Source: Anomaloglossus baeobatrachus
Lineage: Eukaryota > Chordata > Amphibia > Anura > Aromobatidae
Assembly: GCF_048569485.1 (NCBI RefSeq)
Contig: NC_134357.1
Span: 64,039,193 to 64,103,192, forward strand
Length of the DNA: 64,000 nt
Direction: 5' to 3'
Shown here: piece after piece, positions 45,196 through 56,408 of the stretch
How positions within the stretch are numbered: position 1 is the stretch's first letter
Layout: each line of letters starts with the position of its first letter
The notes under the pieces: model-generated
The model's input: only the letters and a program-made list of their open reading frames with translations
What the model was told of the DNA's origin: nothing
Database searches by the model: none
Made by a program: the position numbers and the translations under genes

Positions 45196-46984
45196 TTAAA
45201 GGGAACCTATCAGCAGATTTGGGGCCTATAAGCTGCGGCCACCACCACTGGGCTCTTATATACAGCTTTCTAACATGCTATATATAAGAGCCCAGGCCGC
45301 TGTGTAGAACGAAAAAATGAATTTATAATACTCACCTAAACGGTCGCTGCGGTGCAGACTGGTCAAATGGGTGTCTCTGTTCTCAGGTACCGGCACTTCC
45401 TTCGGCCGTCTTTACACTCCTTCTGAAGCCTGGGTTCATGTGTACCGCCCCGCGCTCGGCTACCGCCGAGCCGCTCGGATCCGGGCTCGTTGGTGGGTGG
45501 CTCGAGCGCCTCCGGACCCGGGGTCACTTCGCTCTGAAAGGGTGCTGGCGCTACTTAGGGAGGTGGTAGGTAGGTGATTGGCCGGAGCTGTGTTTGAGTT
45601 CGTGACGCCACCCACGGGATGTGGTGAAGGTGTAGACACCACCGCTGCAGTTACGGGGCACCCGGTTATGGTTATGCAGCAAGATGTTAACCCCTCTGTA
45701 GGCAGGGATGATGGCCCCGGGACCCGTTGGGGAGAGTAGCTGGGCGGTGCAGGGCGGTGCGCGGCCCAGGTGGCACTGTTGTACTCACTGTTATTGACAC
45801 ACACAAGTCTCTGGTAAACAAAGTTGATGGTGGTCGGTTCCCACAGCCGGCTGCGTTGGGTCCCCTACCCGGTTCGGTAGTCTTCGCCTTTCTCCTGCAC
45901 AGAGTAGTGTATGTGTAGACTGCCTGCAGTTCAGCGACGGGAGTCCGCTCCCCGGCTTTGTATATGTCGGAGGAGCCCGTTTGCCCGCAGACGCTGGCCC
46001 GTGGGGTCTCTCTGCCTGTGCGGTGGCTTTCTATCCCCGTCGGTGGGCTGTTGTCTTCAGTCGGGACTTGGGTGGGAAAGGACTTATAGTCCAGACCACA
46101 ATCAGTCAATTAACTCAGTCCAGTGGATTCTGGACCTCGTTTCAGGGTCTGAGTACCCCCTGTGTGTTCCGGTTTCCGAGTCGGTTCCCCGGGTCGGTAC
46201 CGGCGGGCCACTACCCTGTCCTGGTCCACCACGGTTCCACCGAGCCGTCTTCCTGGCTCCTGCAGGCTAGGCCACCGTCTGCCTCCTAGCCAAGGTACCA
46301 GGGCTCCGACCCCGGCACCTGTCAGTCTGTCACAGGCCTGTACTACAGGCCTGACCTCCTCCACTGCACTCTCAAACTCCTCTCCACACTGCAACTGTGT
46401 TTCCTGCCTCAGGCCCTCTGAACGCCTCGGTGGGCGTGGCCAACCACCTGGCTACGCCCCCTGGTGTGTCCATCAAGCTCTGCGGGAGGTGACTAGGGTT
46501 TATGGTTTGGCTGGTGTTACATTGTGTGGGACTGGTGTTGTGCGGGGCGCTATCTGTGACTACCTGGCTAGTCCAGGGCGTCACACTTGACGTGTCCTAC
46601 ATCATCCACACATGCCGGCATTGAGGTCTTGCGCAGGCGCACTTTGATCTTCTCTGAGCAGGGCAGATCAAAGTATTGTAGTGCACCTGCGCAGGACCTC
46701 AATGCCGACACGTGTGCATGACATATGACGCGTCATGCACCCAGGCTTCAAAAGAAGGAGGACAAAGATGGCCGAAAGAGGAGGCGCCGTAGCGGAGAAA
46801 GGAGCCCCTCATTCGACCAGTCTGCACTGCACCGACCGTTTAGGTGAGTAATATAAAGTGCTTTTTACATTCTACACAGTGGCCTGGGCTCTTATATACA
46901 GCATGTTAGAATACTGTATATAAGAGCTCACTAGTGGTCGCCGCAGCTTATAGTAAAAAAAATCTGGTGACAGGTTCCCTTTAA
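45196..46984. mobile_element. Palindromic TTAA MITE split by a solo LTR
   Basis: Perfect TTAA target repeats lie at 45196-45199 and 46981-46984. The arms include GGGAACCTATCAGCAGATTT / AAAAATCTGGTGACAGGTTC and GGGCTCTTATATACAGC in both orientations. Without the insert the MITE is about 630 bp. A second copy of its right arm lies at 63700-63905. Confidence 0.85.
45441..46585 (-). mobile_element. Solo LTR, family of the 22-26 kb element (copy 3)
   Basis: On the minus strand it begins TGTGACGCCCTGGACTAGCC and ends with GGGCGGTACA, matching the LTR family throughout. It is flanked by CATG (45437-45440) and CTTG (46586-46589), a 4-bp target duplication with one mismatch. It interrupts the palindromic MITE, so it arrived later. 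No internal region remains. Confidence 0.8.
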
Positions 46985-47100
46985 TACATTATTTTTATTT
47001 CTCCCATGCATCTTGTTGAACGGATGCTAGCAAGAATAAGGGACAAATGAAAGGGGGTAATACTGCCGGCTCAGACTACACAGGGATTTTTGTTTGTCAA

Positions 47101-47355
47101 GGGTGGCACAGTGGCTCAGTGGTTAGCACTACAGTCTTGCAGTGCCGGGGTCCTGGGTTCAAATCCCACCAAGGACAACGTCTGCAATGAGTTTATATGT
47201 TCTCCCTGTGTTTGTGTGGGTTTCCTCCTACACTTCAAAGACATCCAGATGGAGACATTAGATTGTAAGCACCAGTGGGGACAATGTTTCTGATGTATGT
47301 AAAGTGCTATTGAATTAATGGTGCAATATAAGTGAGTAAATATTATTATTATTTT
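47101..47355 (+). mobile_element. tRNA-derived V-SINE-like SINE
   Basis: The head has a pol III A-box-like TGGCTCAGTGGTTAGCAC and a B-box-like GGGTTCAAATCCC. The core (GTTTATATGTTCTCCCTGTG, then GGGTTTCCTCCTACA) is followed by a tail TATGTAAAGTGCTATTGAAT and ATTATT repeats. This is the layout of a V-SINE-like family in which a tRNA-related head is joined to a LINE-derived 3' tail. It is not a tRNA gene because no anticodon stem or acceptor structure is kept. Confidence 0.8.
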
Positions 47356-47697
47356 ATAGTCTGGAACCATGGAGACATATTTTTCTGGATAGCAGCTATA
47401 TGCACAAACTGGTAGATTTAGTTTTCCAAGATTTTTAAAAAATACTCGTATACAGTATCCTCTGTACTCCATATACAATCTGTTCACGCCTTTATGTTGT
47501 TTTTTTGTTTTGTTCTTTTGTTTGATTTTTTAATATAAAAAAGGGTAAAACCTTATATCTACTCCCTACACAATGTGTTCATGCCTTTATGGGTTTTTTT
47601 TGTTTACATTTTTTTTAGCATTATTCATGATTGCACAGAAAGGGAGTTTCTGTTGTTTTAGCTGTCCTGAAATGCATTGTTTGTCATACACAGCGTG

Positions 47698-47880
47698 TAG
47701 TAGTAATAATAATAATAAGACTATTTATTCACTTACATAGCACCTTTAATGCCACAGCGCTGTACAGATACCAGCAACACTGTCCCCATTGGGGCTCACA
47801 ATCTAAATTCCCTATCTGTATGTCTTTGAAGTGTGGGAGGAAACTGGATAACCCGGAGGAAACCCACAGAACCATGGGGA
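47698..47880 (-). mobile_element. V-SINE-like SINE, 5'-truncated
   Basis: The reverse complement matches the core and tail of the SINEs at 47101 and 48874: ACTTCAAAGACAT, TTTAGATTGTGAGCCCC and TGGGGACAGTGTTGCTGG, ending in an ATTATT repeat. The tRNA-like head is missing. Confidence 0.75.
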
Positions 47881-47966
47881 GTAAGGACCTCCCTCCCTAA
47901 TCTTTCCTGGATATTTTATTAAAACCTCCCAAAATTTAAAACTTGTAAGTTAACACATTTTATCAA

Positions 47967-48678
47967 TTAAAGTAAACCTGTCAGGTGCAATATGCACACA
48001 GAACCACAAGCAGTTCAGAGTGTATATTTCTAATCCCTGCCTAAATGTCCCTGTATACACTAGCATAGATAAATATATCTTTAGAAAAAGTATTTCTACA
48101 GATCTTTTATGATATGCTAATGAGCAAGGGCACTAGTCTCAAGGGCGTTAGATCCTCTGCTCATTCCACCCTCTTAGCATGTTAGCACACCCACAGGGGC
48201 ATGCAAACATGCTGTTCAATGCAGCGTCATCAACGGTGATGCATGTACCTGTGTTCACTGTCACCGCTGATCAGAAGTATAGGTACCTCCGGTCATGCAC
48301 ACTAGATCTCTCTGAAGCCAGGACGCCTATACCTGGCTTCATAGTGCACATGACCGGAAGTACCAGGCATTCAGAACAGTGGTAACAGCGGACACAGGTA
48401 TGTGTGTCACCGCTGCTAATTTTGCATTGTATAGCATGTTAGCATGACACCACACCCACAGGGGTGTGCAAAGAGGGTGGAATGAGCACAGGAATTAATG
48501 CTCTTGCGACTACTCACTGGCCTCATTAGCATATCATAAAGGATCTATAGAATACTTTTTCTATAGATCTCTTTATCTATGCTAGTGTATACTGGGACAG
48601 TTAGGCAGGGAATAGCAATATACACCCAGAACTGCTCGTGGTTCTGGGTGCATATTACACCTGACAGGTTCATTTTAA
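47967..48678. mobile_element. Palindromic TTAA MITE, about 0.7 kb
   Basis: TTAA repeats at 47967-47970 and 48675-48678 flank inverted ends AGTAAACCTGTCAGGTG and CACCTGACAGGTTCATT. The arms extend inwards for at least 180 bp (for example CTATGCTAGTGTATAC in both orientations). No coding frame. Confidence 0.85.
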
Positions 48679-49185
48679 AGTAGATCTGTCACCTGGTCAA
48701 AAGTGAGCAGTTTTGGCTTTTATTATTTTCCCACAGCTTCCGAAAATATTATTTGTTTTTTGTTTGTTTTTTAATTCTTCCATACGGTTCCAGAGATATG
48801 AGCCTTTTTATTTGGTGTTATGTTTTATGGTCTTTACTAAAGGGGTGTGGCTCACAGAGTAATAATACAGAGAGCAGCACAGTGGCTCAGTGGTTAGCAC
48901 TGCAGTCTTGCAGCGCTGGGGTCCTGGGTTCAAATCCTACCACAGACAACATCTGCAAGGAGTTTGTATGTTCTCCGTGGGTTTACTCTGGGTTCTCCGG
49001 TTTCCTCCCACACTCAAAAGACATAAAGATATGAACTCTTGATTGTGAGCCCCAGTGGGGACAGTGTTGCCAATGTATGTAAAGTGCTGCAGAATATGTT
49101 AGTGCTATATAAATAAATAATATTATTATTATAACGTAAAGACACGCCTCCAGAGAATCCTGTGAGCCACGCCCCCTTGTACAGA
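48675..49185. mobile_element. TTAA MITE sharing its left TTAA with a neighbour
   Basis: It starts at the same TTAA that ends the preceding MITE (AAGTAGATCTGTCACCTGG). An inner inverted pair, AAGGGGTGTGGCTCACAG (about 48839) and CTGTGAGCCACGCCCCCTT (about 49160), lies on either side of a SINE at 48874-49131. The right terminus is not found, so the right arm is truncated or decayed. Confidence 0.6.
48874..49131 (+). mobile_element. V-SINE-like SINE inside a MITE loop
   Basis: It has an A-box-like TGGCTCAGTGGTTAGCAC, a B-box-like GGGTTCAAATCC, the core CTCCGGTTTCCTCCCACACT and the tail TGTAAAGTGCTGCAGAATAT with ATTATT repeats. It is closely related to the SINE at 47101 and lies between the two arms of the MITE. 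Confidence 0.8.
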
Positions 49186-49902
49186 TCCATATGAAAATAC
49201 ATGAATGCTTGGCCAAGTGCTCAATTGTATAGAGGAGTTGGCAGAGATAACTGCCTAATGTATATAGCCATTCTCAGTTTTATCTCAAGATTTATTTGAC
49301 TCATTACTAGTCATAAGAGGGACCAAGAAGACGCAGTAATCTTATCCAAGGAAACAACGCCCCTAGTGGTGACATTACAATGGTACAGGATTCAAACATT
49401 TCTGAGCTCCTAGTAATGAGATTATTGTGGAGCTGTGTGTGATGCAATGTAAAACTGAACCCATAGTGGTGAAATTAAGATGGATCAAAATATGTTTTAT
49501 TTATTCCTGACCATTGAACTTAAAAAAATACAAGTGCCAGTCTTGGAAGCGAATAATTATGGAGCTGCAAACACAAGACGGTTGCAGATTTTTAATCACT
49601 GTTGCTTGAAAATGTGTTTTTTAGTTTTTGTTGTTTTTTTTTAGTTAAATCAAAAGCATAGCAAATAAATAAAAGGAACTTTAAAATAAGTCCCAAATAA
49701 TTCAGTTATAAACACATCAAAAAGGCAGTGGTATTTACCAGTTAAGAACCTTGTAAATATCATTGCCTTTTTTTTTGCTATGTTTATATTTTTTTTTTAT
49801 TTTAGCCCTTATGTTCAATCAGGTGTTATTTAAATTTAACAAAAAGAACAGTTACTACATAAACAGGAGAAGCAACATTTTAAGAAGAAAAGTACATATT
49901 AA
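49186..49902. other. No recognisable feature
   Basis: AT-rich sequence with T runs near 49630 and 49790 and no recognisable coding or terminal-repeat signal. Confidence 0.35.
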
Positions 49903-50416
49903 TGTCACGCTATCTGCGTGGCACGTGCATTCAGACCAACAGATGTCTGACACACAATGAAAAATACACCACAACACCACAAACAAGGGGACACCTAGAA
50001 TACAATACAACAGTGGGCCCTGGCACTAACGACAGGGTAGATGGGACACATCCTGCTCTAAGCCAGACCCAATACAGGTTCCTCACCTGTCACCAAGCAG
50101 GAACCTGAAGACCTGTTTGCCCTGCAGTAAGCTCTGGCTAGAGAGTGGGAAGGCAAGGCCACTAAACCCACCGCTGCACTAATACAACACGAGGGTAGAT
50201 GAGAAAACCAGGGGAATAAAAACCAAAATGGAGAAGATAAAACTTCAGGATGAATCCACAGCAGCTCCTTCCACCAAAGCGGCCAAAATACAAATGGTTT
50301 TGTATAATCAGCAAAGATTGCTGGGAAACCTTACTACTTAAACACAAAGGGGCATGGCTACAGAGCAGCTGCAACTGACATGCACTGCTGGGAAGCTGCT
50401 AATAGCAAAACTGACA
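49903..50416. mobile_element. Possible solo LTR
   Basis: The segment begins TGTCACGCTATCTGCGTGG and ends AGCAAAACTGACA, so it has TG...CA ends and a size of about 514 bp, similar to the solo LTR at 5595-6099. Target duplication is unclear (TTAA/TTAC at best). Family and orientation are unknown. Confidence 0.35.
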
Positions 50417-50446
50417 TTACCTGTTTAAATGCCACTGAAAAAATTA

Positions 50447-50477
<31 letters not shown>

Positions 50478-50995
50478 ATATATACTATATATGTATATAG
50501 GTATGCATAAATAAATATATATTATACAGTGCTGACCAAAAGTATTGGCACCACTGCAATTCTGTCGGAGAATATTCAGTTTCTTCCTGAAAATGATTGC
50601 AATCACAAATTCTTTGGTATTATTATCTTCATTTATTTTGCTTGCAATGAAAAAACACAAAAGAGAATGAAACAAAAATCAAATCATTGATCAGTTCACA
50701 CAAAACTCCAAAAATGATCTTCATTTAATTTGTCTTCAATGAAAAAAAAAAAATTGTCATAAAGCCAAATTGGATATAATTCCACACCAAACATAAAAAA
50801 GGGGGTGGACAAAAGTATTGGCACTGTTTGAAAAATCATGTGATGCTTCTCTAATTTGTGTAACTAACAGCACCTGTAACTTACCTGTGGCACCTAACAG
50901 GTGTTGGCAATAACTAAATCACACTTGCAGCCAGTTGACATGGATTAAAGTTGACTCGACCTCTGTCCTGTGTCCTTGTGTGTACCACATTGAGC

Positions 50996-52654
<1,659 letters not shown>

Positions 52655-52892
52655 GCTAAGGGTGCCAATACTTTTGTCTGGCCCATTTTTGGAGTTTTGT
52701 GTGAAATGATCAATGATTTGATTTTTGTTTCATTCTCTTTTGTGTTTTTTCATTGCAAGCAAAATAAATGAAGATAATAATACCAAAGAATTTGTGATTG
52801 CAATCATTTTCAGGAAGCAACTGAGTATTCTCTAACAGAATTGCAGGGGTGCCAATACTTTTGGCCAGCACTGTATATATATAAAAACTACT

Positions 52893-53672
52893 ACTACTAA
52901 AAACTACTAAAGCTAGTATTTTGTATGACCTCCGTGATTTTTAAGGACAGCACCAAGTCTTCTAGACATGGAATGAACAAGTTGGTGACATATTTGGTCT
53001 ATCTTTTTTCTTTTTCCATTCTTCAAGAACAACTTTTTTTTGAGACTGGATTCTGGATGGAGAGTGATGACAACTCAACTCTTCAGTATTCCCTATAGGT
53101 GTTTATTTGGGTTCAGATCAGGAGACTCTTTGCCACTGAATCACTATCACCCTGTTCTTCTTCAGAAAGGCAGCAGATGCGTATTATAGATAACTGTTAT
53201 GTTGGTGAAGTGCACGTCTACCAAAGGCACGGAGTGATGGAGCATTTTCTCTCTCAGTATCTCATTACATATGTGAATTCATTATGCCATCAATTAAATG
53301 TAGCTCCCCCACAGCAGCAGCTCATGCAGCCCCACAAAAGGACACTGCTGCCACCACAAGATATCACTGTAGGCACCAGGTATTTAGAAAAATGAATTTA
53401 GAAAATGCATGGTGCCTACAGTGAAACATGGTGGTGGAGGTGTCCTTTGTGGGTCTGCATGAGATCTGCTGGTGTGTGGAAGCTACATTTCATTGATGGT
53501 ATCAATGAAATGCCATTTGAATATCTACCCAAACACTGCTCTTGATGTAGGCCAAGACTATGACTCTACAATGTAGTGTGCCTATGGCAGTCCCCAGTCT
53601 TACTGAGGAGTTTAAAAAACTTACAAAGGTCATACAAAATACTAGATGTAGCAGTTTTTGATCTGGGGTGGA
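52893..53672 (-). mobile_element. Tc1/mariner remnant, rearranged
   Basis: Inverted ends AACTACTAAAGCTAGTATTT (about 52897) and AAATACTAGATGTAGCAGTT (about 53638) bound it. From 52920 to 53170 the minus strand encodes a Tc1-like C-terminus (SPDLNP, then IPCLEDLVLSLKI). Near 53410-53465 the plus strand has TVKHGGGG. The two pieces face opposite ways, so the copy is internally rearranged or a composite. It is adjacent to the previous Tc1-like element. Confidence 0.6.
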
Positions 53673-53900
53673 TTCATTTTTTTTTTCAACTAATTTGACT
53701 AAAACTAGAGATTTTGTAATGAAAATTATCTAATTAAAGTTACATTCATGTTATGGGTAAAAAAAAAAACATTCTACGAAACTCAGTCTTGTCAAAGTTC
53801 TCATGTTCACCCAAAGTACCTTCATGTCCATTAAATGAATAAAATTTGGCTAATGCAGAGATCTTTAATTAAATATACAAATAAATAAAATATATAACGT

Positions 53901-53947
<47 letters not shown>

Positions 53948-53989
53948 ATGCCCCAAATAAGACCAAGTTGGTATTCTGAGGGTTACATT
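53673..53989. other. AT-rich spacer with a TA microsatellite
   Basis: A TA run of about 18 units lies at about 53907-53943. Nothing else is recognisable. Confidence 0.6.
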
Positions 53990-54930
53990 AATGAACTGCA
54001 GAGCACTACACAGTAACAGGGCAAAGTATACCCTAAGTCCAGACTATACCTGGGATTAAACTGGTACAGGCTAGATTATACTCCAGGGTATATTATGACC
54101 TAGACTATTTCATACATCCTCATACCAGATTATATCCCCCTTGATATCAGCAGTGTTGAGTTTTATACACAAAAAAATACTTAATTTTTCAACATCTTAT
54201 TGGGGGTTCAGGTTGTCGTTATGTGAGAAGCTAATTGACAAATCTTAAAATTTTAAACGCATAGACTTTTATTAGTTGAACCAGAAAAACTTCCATCAGT
54301 AAAAATATTAAACTTCCACAAAGATATGAGGTAAAGAATCCTACCGTACTTCTTACACAGTAGAATAAAAGCACAAATCTAGAACATTATAATACAATTG
54401 TAATGTAATATGCAAATGTAAAAATATTAGATTTCCACAAAGATATAATGAGGTAAAAAAAGCATTTATCTTAATGGACAACAGTGTAATATCACACATT
54501 GTATTGTAGTTTGGGCCTAGGACAGTTAATACCCAGCGATATACTCTGGCCTGGAGGGAAATAGTTTGGCCTAGTCTACTTTACACCACCAGGTATAGTT
54601 TGGCCTAGGACAGTTTATCACTCGGGATATACAGTACTCAGGCCTGGAGGGGCATAGCTTGGCCTAGACTACTTTATGCCCCCAAATATAGATTGGCCAA
54701 GGACAGTTTATCCCCCAGGATATACCCTGGCCTGGAGGGGTATAGTTTGCCCTAGACTACCTTACACGCCCGTCGTATAGTTTGGCCTCACAGATTATCC
54801 CTCGGGATATACTCTGGCCTGGAGGGGTATGGTTTGGTTAAACGACTTTACACCTCCCCATACAGTTTTCCTAGGACAGTTTATTCCCTGGTATATACTT
54901 TGGCCTGGGCCAAACTATACCCAAGCGTAA
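53990..54930. repeat. Minisatellite of about 88-94 bp plus related fragments
   Basis: From about 54505 to 54930 a unit containing GTATAGTTTGGCCTAGGACA, GTTTATCCC, GGGATATACTCTGGCCTGGA recurs with spacing of 94, 88 and 88 bp (CCTGGAGG at about 54551, 54645, 54733 and 54821). A fragment at about 53990-54160 has the same words in inverse order. Between them (54160-54500) is AT-rich DNA. The family also occurs at 36190-36330. Confidence 0.75.
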
Positions 54931-55299
54931 GCTGGATGTTGACTAACTGGACCTGATGCTGGATATAGACTCCTCTCTGTTAATAGCTGATTATTACAGA
55001 TCTGAGTTGTGCATAGCGCAGGAAGGAACAGAGCAGGGACACAGCAAGGACATAAAAGGGAGGGACACAGAGGGACAGACCAGCTCATGAAACGAGCGTC
55101 ATGATGACACTTCCTTTCAGGGAGGAAGCAGAGGCTGCGGTCACTGCCAGAGACACTGCCCCCTGATGATGCTTTGTTTGAGTATCCCAGCATGCACTGG
55201 GATTTTCAAACGAGTCATCATCAGACAGAAAATAGAAAAAAAAAAGAATAGCTGTTAGATAATGTAGTTAGGGAACGGTAGGGAATTTTTAATAGAAGT
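54931..55299. other. No recognisable feature
   Basis: Spacer before the LTR element. It contains an inverted CATCATCAGG-like pair but no clear element ends. Confidence 0.3.
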
Positions 55300-56403
55300 T
55301 GTCACAAACCACCGGGGGGGTCACTCAGAAATCCCCCGCGCTGGCTACCAGTACGTCACAATCGGGGGGTAACAAGTGGGGGTCACCCCTCCTTTATACC
55401 TCCCGACCGACAGACAGAGCACGTGACGCGCTCTCTAGCGCCCCTCTTATAGTCAGGCCAATTATGGAATTGCCCGACAATAAGCAAGGAGGCCGCTATA
55501 CTACTTATGCCGATTATTGAAGGGTCCCCGGTGAGAGTAGGGTATATATTCCCCCGACCTCCGCGGGCGGAATATATAAAATCTCCCCGAATCTCACTGG
55601 CCTCCCCACAATAATCCTTGGCACAAACTCGCTGCCACCAACCGCTTCACGGTAACTATTAGCCGAACACACAGACGTGGGATTCAAGATCGAGATAACA
55701 GAACAGCCCAAGATTAATTATATAATTTAATCAGCCTAACGCACACTAGAAACTACAATATATACAATAGGGAATCTACAGAATATACATATGTCAGAGT
55801 ACAGTTACAATCAAAGCATGGGTTACAAACAGGCATACACAGTTCCAGCAGTTACCTTGTTGCGTCTGGCCACAGGGGGGCGCTGTACCCAGGTTTCTAG
55901 GATCCTTCCCACAGATGTTTCCTACACGTGCCCCCAGCGAAAAGAACACTGGAAAATGGCCGAAGTAGGGTTATCAACCTGGGCAACTCCAGGTCCCCTC
56001 CTACCTTAGTGACCTCAGAGGGAGCACTGCTCCACCCCTGGCTTGAGTTATGGACAATCCACAACATGGAATATGGGCCATAACTTTGCCTGGGAGCGTC
56101 GTAGGCGGACGCCAATGCTCTCATTGTGACAGTTATGAATTTAGCTACAGAACGAGGGGACTCATGACCTGTCTGCCAGTTCCCCATTGGCTGATATCAC
56201 GCCTGGGGCATTTCCCAATGTCCTGCTCCCATAAAAAGGGTGTGCCGGCATCGTCCGCATGCGGAGACACCATTTTTATGGTTGCCATATTTATCGGAAA
56301 TATGGCTTGCGAGATATGAACCATTTTTTACTGGAGTCATTCTGTCTGGCTATTTCCATAGCCTTGCTAACTAGCTAGCAGCCCCCACTACAGGGTCACG
56401 GCA
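55300..56403 (-). repeat. Gmr1-type LTR (left)
   Basis: 1104 bp with TG...CA ends on the minus strand. It is nearly identical to 58764-59867. Short open frames that occur identically in both LTRs are not genes. No flanking target duplication could be confirmed because the compound element has no clear right terminus. Confidence 0.9.
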
Positions 56404-56408
56404 GGGAG

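Noticed and set aside
47101-47190. A tRNA gene
   Set aside because: A-box and B-box words are present, but no cloverleaf is kept and a V-SINE-like core and tail follow.
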